From Pelagibius marinus (GTDB lineage Bacteria; Pseudomonadota; Alphaproteobacteria; Kiloniellales; Kiloniellaceae), in assembly GCF_014925385.1 (NCBI RefSeq), contig NZ_JACSDK010000014.1:124001-188000 (forward strand): 64,000 bases of DNA, written 5' to 3'. The notes below the pieces were generated by a model, which made no database searches, was not told the origin of the DNA, and saw nothing but the letters and a program-made list of their open reading frames with translations. Within the stretch, counting starts at the first letter, position 1, and each line of letters begins with the position of its first letter. Shown here in pieces: positions 40,163 through 48,893 of this stretch. The position numbers and the translations under genes were made by a program.

Positions 40163-41095
40163 TCATCGCTTCAGCCGGGGATTGAGGACGTCGCGCAGCT
40201 GGTCGCCGACCAGGTTGATGGCGACGATGGTGGCCACCAGCGCCACGCCGGGGAAGAAGGCGACCCAGTACTTGCCCGACAGCATGTAGTCGTAGCCGTT
40301 GGCGATCAGCAGGCCCAGGGAGGGCTCGGTGATCGGCACGCCGACGCCGAGGAAGGAGAGGGTGGCCTCCAGGGCGATGGCGTTGGCGACCTGCACCGTG
40401 GCCACCACGATCAGCGGCGGCAGGCAGTTGGGCAGCAGGTGGCGGAAGACGATGCGCCGGTGCGACAGGGCCAGGCAGGTCGCCGCTTCGACGTACTCCT
40501 TGCGGCGCTCCACCAGGGCGGTGCCGCGCACGGTGCGCGCGTAGTAGGCCCACTGCACGGTGATGAGGGCGATGATCACCTTGTCGACGCCCTTGCCGAG
40601 GACCGCCAGCAGGATCAGGGCGATGAGGATCGCCGGGAAGGAAAGCTGCAGGTCGACGATGCGCATGATCACGGCATCGACCTTTCCGCCGAAGTAGGCG
40701 GCCAGCACGCCGATGCACATGCCGAGGGAGAGGGCGATGACGGTGCTCATGGCGCCGACGCCGAGACTGAGGCGCAGGCCGAAGATGATGGCCGAGAGCA
40801 TGTCGCGGCCCTGGTCGTCGGTGCCGAGGTGAAAGGTCATCTCGCCGTCGAAGGTGGTCTCTCCCGGCGCCAGCATGTTGTTCATGATGTCGAGCTGCAT
40901 CAGGTCGTAGGGATTCTGCGGCGTGATGAAGTCGGCGAAGAGCGCCAGCAGCGCCAGCAGCAGCGTCACCAGCAGTGCAGCCACGGCGACGGGGCTTTCG
41001 GCGAACTCGGCGCCGAAGCGCAGCAGGGGCGAGGCGCGCCAATGCGGCCGCGCCGTCGTGTCCCGGGTTTCCGTGTCTTTCAGCACGTCGGTCAT
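40163..41095 (-). CDS. Peptide ABC transporter permease (DppC/OppC)
   Basis: 310 residues from ATG 41095. The open frame runs on to 42121, but that part is out-of-frame with and antisense to nothing real: it overlaps the DppB gene and is rejected. N-terminal OppC-type domain with one helix (about 37-57), the TDDQGRDMLSAIIFGLRLSL segment (split here for length), five further helices, and the EAA motif region around EAATCLALSHRRIVFRH. Overlaps the DppB stop by 4 bases. Confidence 0.93.
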   Translation of the reverse strand: MTDVLKDTETRDTTARPHWRASPLLRFGAEFAESPVAVAALLVTLLLALLALFADFITPQNPYDLMQLDIMNNMLAPGETTFDGEMTFHLGTDDQGRDMLSAIIFGLRLSLGVGAMSTVIALSLGMCIGVLAAYFGGKVDAVIMRIVDLQLSFPAILIALILLAVLGKGVDKVIIALITVQWAYYARTVRGTALVERRKEYVEAATCLALSHRRIVFRHLLPNCLPPLIVVATVQVANAIALEATLSFLGVGVPITEPSLGLLIANGYDYMLSGKYWVAFFPGVALVATIVAINLVGDQLRDVLNPRLKR

Positions 41096-42069
41096 GCTTT
41101 GGCCTCCGAGAGGCGCACCCGCGGGTCGAGCACGCAGTAGAGCATGTCGACGATGAAGTTGATGATGATGAACATGAAGACGGTCAGCATCAGATAGGCG
41201 ACGACCACGGGGCGGTCGAGCAGGTTGATCGAGTCGATCAGCAGCTTGCCCATGCCGGGCCAGGCGAAGACCGATTCGGTGACCACGGCGAAGGCGATCA
41301 TGCTGCCCAGTTCCAGGCCCAGGATGGTGACCACCGGGATCATGATGTTCTTGGCGATGTGCACCAGGACGATGCGTTGGGACGAGAGGCCCTTGGCGCG
41401 CGCGAACTTCACGTAATCCTGCAGGGCCGCCTCGCGGGTGCCGGCGCGCGCCAGGCGGATCACCAGGGATGTCTTGAAGAGCGCCAGGTTGATCGCCGGC
41501 AGCAGCATGTGCGACAGACCGTCGAGGGTGAGGAAGCTGAAGGGGATGCCGAAGAGCTCGGCCGTCTCGCCGCGCCCGCCCGAAGGCAGCCACTTCAGGA
41601 GGACCGCGAAGAGCAGGATCAGCATCATGCCCTGCCAGAAGTTCGGCAGGCTGAAGCCCAGGATGGAGCCGGCCATGATGGACTTGCCGGCGAGGGAGTG
41701 GGGCCTGAGGCCGGCGATCATGCCCAGCGGCACGCCGATGAAGACGGCGAAGACCAGCGCCAGCATGGCCAGTTCCATGGTGGCCGGCAGCTTGGCGAGG
41801 ATGATGGAGACGGCGTCGGTGGAGTAGACGAAGCTCTTGCCCAGGTCGCCCTGCAGGGCGTTGCCGACGAAGATGAAGAACTGCTCCCACAGCGGCTTGT
41901 CGAGGCCCAGGCGGGCGATGGCCGCCTCCATCTCCGCCTGGTCGGCATCCGGGCTGATCATGATGTCGATCGGGTTGCCGATCGCGTAGACGCCGACGAA
42001 GACCAGCACCGCCATGGCGGCGACCACGAAGAGGCTCTGGCCCAGGCGGCGCAGAAGGTAGACGAGCAT
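41092..42069 (-). CDS. Peptide ABC transporter permease (DppB/OppB)
   Basis: 325 residues, six transmembrane helices. Typical start MLVYLLRRLGQSLFVV and the EAA loop region ARAKGLSSQRIVLVHIAKN. Forms the inner-membrane channel with DppC. It follows the binding-protein gene after 98 bases, a common gap at which the highly expressed binding protein is separated from the membrane parts. Confidence 0.94.
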   Translation of the reverse strand: MLVYLLRRLGQSLFVVAAMAVLVFVGVYAIGNPIDIMISPDADQAEMEAAIARLGLDKPLWEQFFIFVGNALQGDLGKSFVYSTDAVSIILAKLPATMELAMLALVFAVFIGVPLGMIAGLRPHSLAGKSIMAGSILGFSLPNFWQGMMLILLFAVLLKWLPSGGRGETAELFGIPFSFLTLDGLSHMLLPAINLALFKTSLVIRLARAGTREAALQDYVKFARAKGLSSQRIVLVHIAKNIMIPVVTILGLELGSMIAFAVVTESVFAWPGMGKLLIDSINLLDRPVVVAYLMLTVFMFIIINFIVDMLYCVLDPRVRLSEAKA

Positions 42070-42167
42070 CGGCTGTGCCCTGCCGCTGTTGGCGGTTCGT
42101 CGAACCTTGGAAAGATACCACTGCGAGGCGGAGAATCCTCTCCGCCCCGCGTGGGTAAATCAGGCCG

Positions 42168-43784
42168 TCAGTTGGCCGGCTTCACGCCGAGGGCCAGGGT
42201 GTACTGGTCCGTCCGCGGCGCGTAGCTGATGCCCTTGCGGAAGGCCCAGGGCGTCACCTCGAAGTGCAGTGGCAGGATGCCGTAGTCGGCCATCACCAGG
42301 CCGCTGGCCTGCTGCAGGATCTTCTCCCGCTTGTCGTCGTCGACCGTGGCCAGGGCTTGGTCGATCAGCGAGTCCAGCTCCGGGTTGGAATAACGGCCGC
42401 GGTTTGTGCCGCCGTAGCCCTTGTCCTTGTTGCGGGTGGCCACCAGCGCGCGCAGCGGCGAGGACATTTCGCCGGTGCCCGAGCCCCAGCCGGCCAGGTA
42501 CATGGAGAACTCGTACTGGTTCCGGCGCTTGAAGAAGGTGCTGGCGGTGACCGCGTCGACCTGGGTCTCGATGCCGATGCGGGTCAGCATCTGCGCGACC
42601 GCCTGGGCGACCTGGGCATCGTTGATGTAGCGGTCATTGGGCGAGCCGATGGTCAGGCCGAAGCCCTCGGGGTAGCCCGCCTCGGCGAGCAGCTTCTTGG
42701 CGGCGTCGGGATTGTACTCCTCCGCCGCGGCGCCCGGGGTCGAGCCGAACATGCCCGGCGGCAGCAGCTCGCCGGCCGGCACGGCGACGCCGCCCATGAT
42801 GCGCTCCTTGATGGCCTCGCGGTTGATCGCCATGGAGACGGCCTTGCGCACGCGGACATCCTTGAAGGGGTTCTTCTCGGTGCCGGTGACGCCCGGGGTC
42901 GGCTCCTGCTCCTGGTCCATGTGCAGGTAGATGACGCGGTTGGAGAGGCCCTGGGCAACCTGGAAGCCTTCGCTCTTGATGCGCTCGAGGTCCTGCAGCG
43001 GCGGCTTGTCGATCATATCCACGTCGCCGGCCAGCAGGGCGGCCACGCGCGGGCCGTCACTGGTGATCGGCCGGAAGGTGACCGTGGCCCAGTCGGCCTT
43101 GCCGCCCCAGTAGTTGTCGTTGCGCTCGAAGACGATTTTGTCGCCGCGGCTGTACTCCTTGAACTTGTACATGCCGGTGCCGACGGCGGCCTTGCCGGTG
43201 TTGAAGTCGTCGGTCTTCGGGTAGTCGCCGGTGCCGCTGCAGCCCTCGCGGCTGAAGCCGATGTCGCCGGTCACGCCGTTGGCGGCGGCCGAGAGCACGC
43301 CCCAGGTGGAGACCTCGACCGGCAGCAGCGGGTAAGGCGTGTCGGTCTTGATGATCAGGGTGTGCGGATCCGGGATCTGCATGTCCGCGATGGCCTTGGT
43401 GTAGACCGTGAAGGAAGAGGGGCTGTTTTCCACGTTGGGGATGCGGCAGACGGTGTAGACCACGTCCTTGGCGGTGAAGGGCGAGCCGTCGTGGAAGGTC
43501 ACGCCGTCGCGCAGCTTGAATTCCCAGGTGGTGTCGTCCAGCGGCTTCCAGGAGGTTGCCAGGCCCGGCTGCAGCCGTTGCTTTTCGTCCTGCAGCACCA
43601 TCGACTCGAAGATGTGACGCCGCATGGCGTTGTTCGGGCCGAGGTTGTGATAGTGCGGATCCAGGGCCGAGGGCTCGGCCGAGACGGCGATGGTCAGATC
43701 CTGCGCGGCGGCAGGTGACGCCAGTGCCGGTGACACCAAGACGGCGGCCAGCGAGGCCGCGCAAAGCAGAGTGCTCTTTCGCAT
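42168..43784 (-). CDS. Periplasmic peptide-binding protein (DppA/OppA, SBP family 5)
   Basis: 538 residues with a signal peptide (MRKSTLLCAASLAAVLVSPALA, split by cleavage near ASPAAAQ). Family-5 features include LTIAVSAEPSALDPHYHN at the mature start and a WEFKLRDGVTFHDG motif near residue 90. No lipobox cysteine, so it is a free periplasmic protein. First gene of the operon dppABCDF-FGase, which is read from the promoter at 43903-43931. Ligand is not shown by the sequence: family members bind di- or oligopeptides, but also opines or other small molecules. Confidence 0.94.
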   Translation of the reverse strand: MRKSTLLCAASLAAVLVSPALASPAAAQDLTIAVSAEPSALDPHYHNLGPNNAMRRHIFESMVLQDEKQRLQPGLATSWKPLDDTTWEFKLRDGVTFHDGSPFTAKDVVYTVCRIPNVENSPSSFTVYTKAIADMQIPDPHTLIIKTDTPYPLLPVEVSTWGVLSAAANGVTGDIGFSREGCSGTGDYPKTDDFNTGKAAVGTGMYKFKEYSRGDKIVFERNDNYWGGKADWATVTFRPITSDGPRVAALLAGDVDMIDKPPLQDLERIKSEGFQVAQGLSNRVIYLHMDQEQEPTPGVTGTEKNPFKDVRVRKAVSMAINREAIKERIMGGVAVPAGELLPPGMFGSTPGAAAEEYNPDAAKKLLAEAGYPEGFGLTIGSPNDRYINDAQVAQAVAQMLTRIGIETQVDAVTASTFFKRRNQYEFSMYLAGWGSGTGEMSSPLRALVATRNKDKGYGGTNRGRYSNPELDSLIDQALATVDDDKREKILQQASGLVMADYGILPLHFEVTPWAFRKGISYAPRTDQYTLALGVKPAN

Positions 43785-43902
43785 GAGTTCGTTCCCCGTA
43801 AGACGTTGATGCGCCTGTTCCTGTGTCCCGTGGCGGGGCGCCGCCCACCCGGAATCTGCTTATTGGTCCTTCCCATCTCTCGACGGCGGGACCTTCCTGG
43901 GT

Positions 43903-43931
43903 ATAATGCGAGTGTCTAGAGAAGCTGTCAA
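43903..43931 (-). promoter_or_regulatory. Sigma-70 type promoter of the peptide transporter operon
   Basis: On the minus strand a consensus -35 TTGACA (43926-43931) is followed by 17 bases and CATTAT (43903-43908), a 4 of 6 match to the -10. It gives a leader of about 110 bases before the binding-protein start. On the plus strand TATAAT at 43902-43907 could serve the divergent lysR gene, with a weaker TCGACG (43880-43885) 16 bases upstream; the two promoters would overlap, as is usual for a LysR regulator and its target. Confidence 0.6.
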
Positions 43932-44013
43932 AGTGAAATGCCCATTCGGGGCCTAATCGTATTCCCACAGGCAAAACCTGCCATTAGGATCATAGAGGCT
44001 ATAACAAATTGTT

Positions 44014-44973
44014 ATGAGCTACAGTCTCGATCCCCAGATTGACCCGGAAGGCCGGCGTCTGCCGACGCCGCGAATGATGGAGGCTTTCCAGGCGGTTATG
44101 GAGGCGGGCTCGGTGAGCGCCGCGGCGCGCTACCTGGGCGTGTCGCAGCCGGCGGTAAGCCGCCTGCTGAAGCAGTTCGAGGAGGAACTCGGCTTCTCCC
44201 TGTTCCACCGCGCCAAGGGCAAGCTCACCCCGACGCCGGAGGCGCACCGCCTGGCCATCGACGTCGGCCAGGCGCTGGACGGCATCGACCGCGTGCGCCG
44301 CTCCGCCGAAGACGTGCGGCGCCACGGCACCGGGCGCCTGCGCATCGGCGTTACGCCGATGCTCTACGAGGCGGTGCTGCACCGCCTGCTCGACGGCTTC
44401 CTCAGCGAGCATCCGCACCTTGTGCTGACCATGGAGACCGGCCTCACCGAGATGATGATCGACTGGCTGCTGCGCGATCAGGTGGAACTGGCCTTCGCCT
44501 CGCTGCTGGAAAGCCATCCGGGCATCGACGCCATTCCCTTGATCGAGACGCACTCGGTCGTCCTCATGCCGCCGGATCATCCCTTGACCGCCAAGCACGC
44601 CATCGGCGTCGAGGACCTGGCCGAGGTGCCGCTCATCACCATGACCCGGCGCTATCCCTCGCGCCACCGCATCGAGCAGATGTTCCGCCGCGCCGGCGTG
44701 CCCATGCGGCTGCGCGCCGAGACCAACCTTTCCGGCACCATCTGCGATCTGGTGCGCCTGGGTCAGGGCGTGGCCATCCTGAACGCGCTCTCCTGGGGCG
44801 GTGCGGGGCGTGGTGACCTGGCGGCGCGGCCGCTGACGCCGCGCCTGGTCAACCGCTACGGCGTGCTGCACCTAGCCGACCGCGGCTTTTCGCGCCCGGC
44901 CCAGCAGCTCATCGCGGCGCTGCGCGCCCATCTGGGCCAGGCCATGGGCAACGTCTACCTGGGCGAGGGATAG
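44014..44973 (+). CDS. LysR-family transcriptional regulator
   Basis: 319 residues. N-terminal winged helix-turn-helix (about residues 22-80: MMEAFQAVMEAGSVSAAARYL with recognition helix at QPAVSRLLKQFEEE), then a periplasmic-binding-protein-like effector domain. Divergent from the peptide transporter operon (229 bases between starts) and 4 bases ahead of the M81 peptidase gene, so it most likely controls both. The inducer is probably a peptide or a product of its breakdown; inference. Confidence 0.92.
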   Translation: MSYSLDPQIDPEGRRLPTPRMMEAFQAVMEAGSVSAAARYLGVSQPAVSRLLKQFEEELGFSLFHRAKGKLTPTPEAHRLAIDVGQALDGIDRVRRSAEDVRRHGTGRLRIGVTPMLYEAVLHRLLDGFLSEHPHLVLTMETGLTEMMIDWLLRDQVELAFASLLESHPGIDAIPLIETHSVVLMPPDHPLTAKHAIGVEDLAEVPLITMTRRYPSRHRIEQMFRRAGVPMRLRAETNLSGTICDLVRLGQGVAILNALSWGGAGRGDLAARPLTPRLVNRYGVLHLADRGFSRPAQQLIAALRAHLGQAMGNVYLGEG

Positions 44974-44977
44974 CCTT

Positions 44978-46552
44978 ATGACGGCGGGGAGGTCGCAGGG
45001 CTTGCGCGTCGCCGTGGGCGGCTTCGCGCTGGAATCGGTCTCCTTCCTGCCTTTGGAGACGGACCTCGCCGACTTCGAACGCGAGGCGCGGCGCGGCCGC
45101 GGCCTCACCGAAGGCCTGGCCGGCACCGCGACCGTGGCCGGGGGCTTCCTCGACGTGCTCGCCGCGGCGGGAGCGGAAGCGGTGCCGCTGGTCTATACCG
45201 ACTGCTCGGCGGCGGGCCACGCCGGCGACGCGGCCTTCGACCATTTCCGCGACGAGTTGATCGGCCGTGTGACGAAAGCAGGCCCGCTGGACGGCCTGCT
45301 GCTGTTCCTGCACGGCGCCATGACCACGCCGCAGCGCCCCGACCCGGAAGGTGACCTGCTGCAGGCACTGCGTGACGCCGTCGGTGTCGATCTGCCGGTC
45401 ATGGTGGCTTTCGACCTGCACGCCAACCTCTCGCCGCGCACGGCCGGGCTCTGCGACGCGCTCTTCGGCTTTCATTTCTCTCCGCACGTCGACATGGCGG
45501 AGACCGGCGCCCGCGCGGCGCGCTGGCTGCTGGCCAGGCTGAACGGCGCCGCCGATCCGCAACTGGCCCTGGTGAAGCCGCCGGTGGTGCTGCCCTCCAT
45601 CTTCACCGCCACGGCGCTGGCGCCGCTGAAGGACATCGTCGCCGCGTCCCTGACGCTGCCGGAGCGGGTGCCGGGCATCCTCGACGCCTCGGTGTTCTGC
45701 GGCTTCGCCTATGCCGACACCCCGGACCTGGGCTTCTCCGTTGCCGTGGTGGCCGACGGCGACCGCGCCCTGGCGCAGCGCGAAGCCGAACGCCTGGCCG
45801 GGCGTGTCTGGGCCGCGCGCGAGGCCCTGCTGCACGAAGAACTGGTCGACGACCTCGACGGCGGCCTCGCCAAGGCCAAGCAGATCGCGCGGGACGCGGC
45901 GCGGCCCGTGGTGCTGCTGGAACACGCCGACCGCATGAACGATTCGACCTGGGCGCTGAAGCGTCTGATCGCGGAGAGTGCCAGTTCGGAAGGTGGGGGC
46001 CTCTCGGTGTACTGCCCCTATCTCTGGGATCCGGAGACCGCCGCCGCCGCGGTGGCGGCGGGGGCGGGCGCGCGGCTCACCGTGGCCCTGGGCGGTAAGT
46101 CCTCCGACCGTACCGGCGGGCCCATCGCGGCCGAAGCGGAGGTGCTCTGGGCCGGCGACAAGGTTTTCACCGGCACGGGGCCCATGCGCAAGGGACGGCG
46201 CATCGACCTCGGCCCCTCGGCGCTGCTGCGCTTCGGCGGCGTGACGGTCAGCGTGGTCTCCGTCTGCACCTCCGCCATCGACCTGGACGCCCTGGAACAG
46301 TTCGGCATCGACTTTGCCGCCCAGGACATCGTGCTGCTGCGCTCCAAGACGCATTTCCGCGCGGTCTATGAGCCGCTGGCCGCGGCCATCGTCATCGTCG
46401 ACACGCCGGACTGGGGCACCGCCGACCTCAAGCGGCTGCCCTACCGCCACGCGCCCGCGGGAATCTTTCCCCTGGCGCGGGACGCCACCTGGCCGCGCGC
46501 GGCGGATACATCCGAAATCATGAAGCAAAGTTCTGGTCAGGGAGACGACTGA
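44978..46552 (+). CDS. M81-family metallopeptidase (MlrC-like)
   Basis: 524 residues. The family is named after microcystinase C, a zinc enzyme that splits short linear peptides; most members in non-degrading bacteria have unknown substrates. N-terminal DUF1485-type domain starts RVAVGGFALESVSF; likely metal ligands lie in FLHGAMTT (about residue 108) and FDLHANLS (about 147). The C-terminal domain (about 380-500) contains the conserved SKTHFRAVYEPLA region. Between the LysR gene (4 bases) and the desuccinylase-like gene (1-base overlap, TGATG). Confidence 0.88.
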   Translation: MTAGRSQGLRVAVGGFALESVSFLPLETDLADFEREARRGRGLTEGLAGTATVAGGFLDVLAAAGAEAVPLVYTDCSAAGHAGDAAFDHFRDELIGRVTKAGPLDGLLLFLHGAMTTPQRPDPEGDLLQALRDAVGVDLPVMVAFDLHANLSPRTAGLCDALFGFHFSPHVDMAETGARAARWLLARLNGAADPQLALVKPPVVLPSIFTATALAPLKDIVAASLTLPERVPGILDASVFCGFAYADTPDLGFSVAVVADGDRALAQREAERLAGRVWAAREALLHEELVDDLDGGLAKAKQIARDAARPVVLLEHADRMNDSTWALKRLIAESASSEGGGLSVYCPYLWDPETAAAAVAAGAGARLTVALGGKSSDRTGGPIAAEAEVLWAGDKVFTGTGPMRKGRRIDLGPSALLRFGGVTVSVVSVCTSAIDLDALEQFGIDFAAQDIVLLRSKTHFRAVYEPLAAAIVIVDTPDWGTADLKRLPYRHAPAGIFPLARDATWPRAADTSEIMKQSSGQGDD

Positions 46553-47523
46553 TGCCATCGCCGATCGTAGAGAACGAGTACCCCATCGAACTGACACCGC
46601 CGGATATCGCGCCCTACAAGGCCGGCAACACCGGCATCGACTACATCACCCGCTTCGACAGCGGCCAGCCCGGTCCGCACGTGATGATCACCGCGGTGGT
46701 GCACGGCAACGAACTCTGCGGCGCCATTGCCCTGGACTGGCTTTTCAAGCATGACGTGAAGCCGCTGCGCGGAAGGCTCTCCCTCGGATTCATGAACGTC
46801 GACGCTTTCCTCAGCTTCGATCCGGCGACACCGACCGCCTCGCGCTTCGTCGACGAGGACTTCAACCGCCTCTGGACCGCCGAGGTGCTGGGTGGCCCGC
46901 GCCAGTCCGTGGAACTGACCCGGGCGCGCGCGGTGCGCCCCTTCATCAACACCGTGGACATACTGCTCGACATTCACTCCATGCAGCGCAAGCAGCCGGC
47001 GATGATGATGGCCGGGCCTCTGGCCAAGGGCCGCGAACTGGCGAAAGCGGTGGGCCTGCCGGAGATCGTGGTGACCGATGCGGGCCACGCCGCCGGCAAG
47101 CGCATGCGCGACTACGAGGGCTTCGCCGATCCCGCCAGCGCGAAGAACGCCCTGCTGATGGAATGCGGCCAGCACTGGGAGGCGGCGGCGGGGCCGCTGG
47201 CGATCCACACTGCCCTGCGCTTCCTGCTGGTGACCGAAATGGTCGATGCGGATTGGGCCGCCGAGGGCCTGGCCGGCGTCGAGCTGCCGCAGCAGCGCTT
47301 CATCGAGGTGACCGGCCCCGTGACCATCGAGAGCGAGAACTTCCGCTTTGTCGAGAACTACACGGGCCTGGAGGTGATCCCCAAGGCCGGCAGCGTCATC
47401 GGCTATGACGGCGACAAGCCCGTCACCACACCCTACGACGACTGCGTGCTGATCATGCCGTCACGCCGCCTCAGCCCCGGCGCCTCGGCGGTTCGCCTGG
47501 GCCGCTACGTGGACGTGGACTGA
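46552..47523 (+). CDS. Succinylglutamate desuccinylase/aspartoacylase-family hydrolase
   Basis: 323 residues, M14-like zinc hydrolase. Zinc ligands in VVHGNELCGAI (His, Glu) and DIHSMQ (His), with the substrate loop DEDFNRLW. Members remove acyl groups from N-acyl amino acids. Overlaps the M81 stop by 1 base and is followed after 31 bases by a HAD phosphatase gene. Next to a peptide importer, an FGase and an M81 peptidase, it fits a chain of enzymes that cut and unblock imported N-acyl amino acids or peptides. It is only distantly like the other family member at 19980. Confidence 0.9.
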   Translation: MPSPIVENEYPIELTPPDIAPYKAGNTGIDYITRFDSGQPGPHVMITAVVHGNELCGAIALDWLFKHDVKPLRGRLSLGFMNVDAFLSFDPATPTASRFVDEDFNRLWTAEVLGGPRQSVELTRARAVRPFINTVDILLDIHSMQRKQPAMMMAGPLAKGRELAKAVGLPEIVVTDAGHAAGKRMRDYEGFADPASAKNALLMECGQHWEAAAGPLAIHTALRFLLVTEMVDADWAAEGLAGVELPQQRFIEVTGPVTIESENFRFVENYTGLEVIPKAGSVIGYDGDKPVTTPYDDCVLIMPSRRLSPGASAVRLGRYVDVD

Positions 47524-47554
47524 AAAGAGATCGGCTGAGACGAAGGACAGGAGA

Positions 47555-48163
47555 GTGATGGACCACGCCGACTGCATTATCTTTGACATGGACGACGTGC
47601 TCTGCCGCTACGATTTCACCCGGCGCATGGACATCATGGCCGAGGGACTCGGCATTCAGGCGGAGACCATCGTCGCCCGTATCTATGACTCGGGCCTGGA
47701 CGAGCGCGCGGACGCCGGTGAGTTCACTGCCGAGACCTACCTGGCCGCCTTGACCCGTGAGCTCAAAGTCGAGGTGCCGCTTGAGCTTTGGCTCCGGGCG
47801 CGGCGGGAGTCCATGCGCGCGATCCCCGAGGTTTTGGAGCTCGCCCGGCGCCTTGGCCGGAAGCATACGGTTGCCATGCTCACCAACAATGGCGACCTGC
47901 TGCGCCGTCACATCGCGATGGTGTTCCCCGAAGCGCTGGAGGTTTTCGGTGAGCGGGCCTACTTCTCCTGTCAGTTCGGCGCCGCCAAGCCGCAGCCGGA
48001 GGTCTTCCTCTCCCTGCTGGGGCGTCTGGGCCACGCGCCCCGGGATGCCCTCTTCATCGATGATACGTCGGAGTACGTTGCCGGGGCCCGTGAGGCCGGC
48101 TTGCAGGCTCATCTCTTTACCGGCTATGAGGCTCTGCCTTCCTGGCTGAAGGAAATGGCCTGA
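47555..48163 (+). CDS. HAD-superfamily hydrolase, subfamily IA
   Basis: 202 residues, with GGAG before the ATG. Motif I is FDMDDVLCRYD, motif II Thr/Ser in MLTNNGD, motif III Lys in GAAKPQPEVF, motif IV LFIDDTSEY; a small helical cap (about 20-75) identifies subfamily IA. Likely a phosphatase or beta-phosphoglucomutase/epoxide-hydrolase-like enzyme on a small metabolite; no substrate can be named. Follows the desuccinylase-like gene by 31 bases and may belong to that operon. Confidence 0.88.
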   Translation: MMDHADCIIFDMDDVLCRYDFTRRMDIMAEGLGIQAETIVARIYDSGLDERADAGEFTAETYLAALTRELKVEVPLELWLRARRESMRAIPEVLELARRLGRKHTVAMLTNNGDLLRRHIAMVFPEALEVFGERAYFSCQFGAAKPQPEVFLSLLGRLGHAPRDALFIDDTSEYVAGAREAGLQAHLFTGYEALPSWLKEMA

Positions 48164-48235
48164 ATGCCGAGGGGCTGACGCAAGCGTGACCGACTGACCC
48201 CTGGCGCGGAAGCGCCGGGCGGGGTATGGGAAAGC

Positions 48236-48841
48236 ATGCTGGACGCCCGCCTGCGTAAGATCATCGATCCACCGCTCGACCGAGTGGGGCGGCGGCTCGC
48301 GCGGCTGGGCGTCACCGCCAACAGCGTCACCTGGACCGGCTTCTTCGTCGGCACGGGCGCTTGGGCGCTGCTGGCGCTGGAAAGCTATCTTCTGGCGCTC
48401 GCCTGCATCCTGCTGAACCGCCTGGCCGACGGCCTGGACGGCGCGGTGGCGCGCCACGGGCGTATCAGCGACCTGGGCGGCTATCTCGACATCGTTCTCG
48501 ATTTCCTCTTCTACTCGGGCGTGGCCTTCTTCTTCGCCGTGGGCCGGCCCGAGCAGGCCCTGCCGGCGGCCTTCCTGATCTTCAGCTTCGTGGGTACCGG
48601 CGCTTCTTTCCTCGCCTTCGCCGCCCTGGCGGCCAAGCGCGGCATCACCACGGCGGCGCGCGGCGCCAAGTCGATCTACTACCTGGGCGGCCTGACGGAG
48701 GGCACGGAGACCATCGCCCTCTTCGTCGCGATCTGCCTCTTCCCCGATCTCTTCGCCTGGTTCGCCTGGATCTTCGGCGGTCTTTGCTGGCTCACCACCG
48801 CCGTGCGCATCTTCATGGCGACGGAGACCTTCCGGCACTAG
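48236..48841 (+). CDS. CDP-alcohol phosphatidyltransferase family protein
   Basis: 201 residues, about six transmembrane helices. The catalytic motif is present as DGLDGAVARHG followed by GGYLDIVLD; the spacer between AR and the Gly-x3-Asp-x3-Asp part is one residue shorter than in PgsA, as in several uncharacterised members. Such enzymes transfer a phosphatidyl or similar group from a CDP-activated lipid to an alcohol in the inner membrane. The acceptor is unknown. It stands 72 bases after the HAD gene and faces the convergent cyclase gene. Confidence 0.87.
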   Translation: MLDARLRKIIDPPLDRVGRRLARLGVTANSVTWTGFFVGTGAWALLALESYLLALACILLNRLADGLDGAVARHGRISDLGGYLDIVLDFLFYSGVAFFFAVGRPEQALPAAFLIFSFVGTGASFLAFAALAAKRGITTAARGAKSIYYLGGLTEGTETIALFVAICLFPDLFAWFAWIFGGLCWLTTAVRIFMATETFRH

Positions 48842-48893
48842 CCCCTCAGGGACCGCGAGGGTGGCGGAGGCACGGTCCCGCGCCTGCTGCTTC

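Noticed and set aside
41096-42121. Upstream extension of the DppC frame (652-codon open frame 40163-42121)
   Set aside because: It overlaps the DppB gene in another frame, is Arg/Pro/Gly-rich, and has no permease features before ATG 41095.
48849-48879. Hairpin GGGACCG...CGGTCCC between the CDP-alcohol transferase and cyclase genes as a terminator
   Set aside because: 7-bp stem with a 17-base loop and no T run on either strand.
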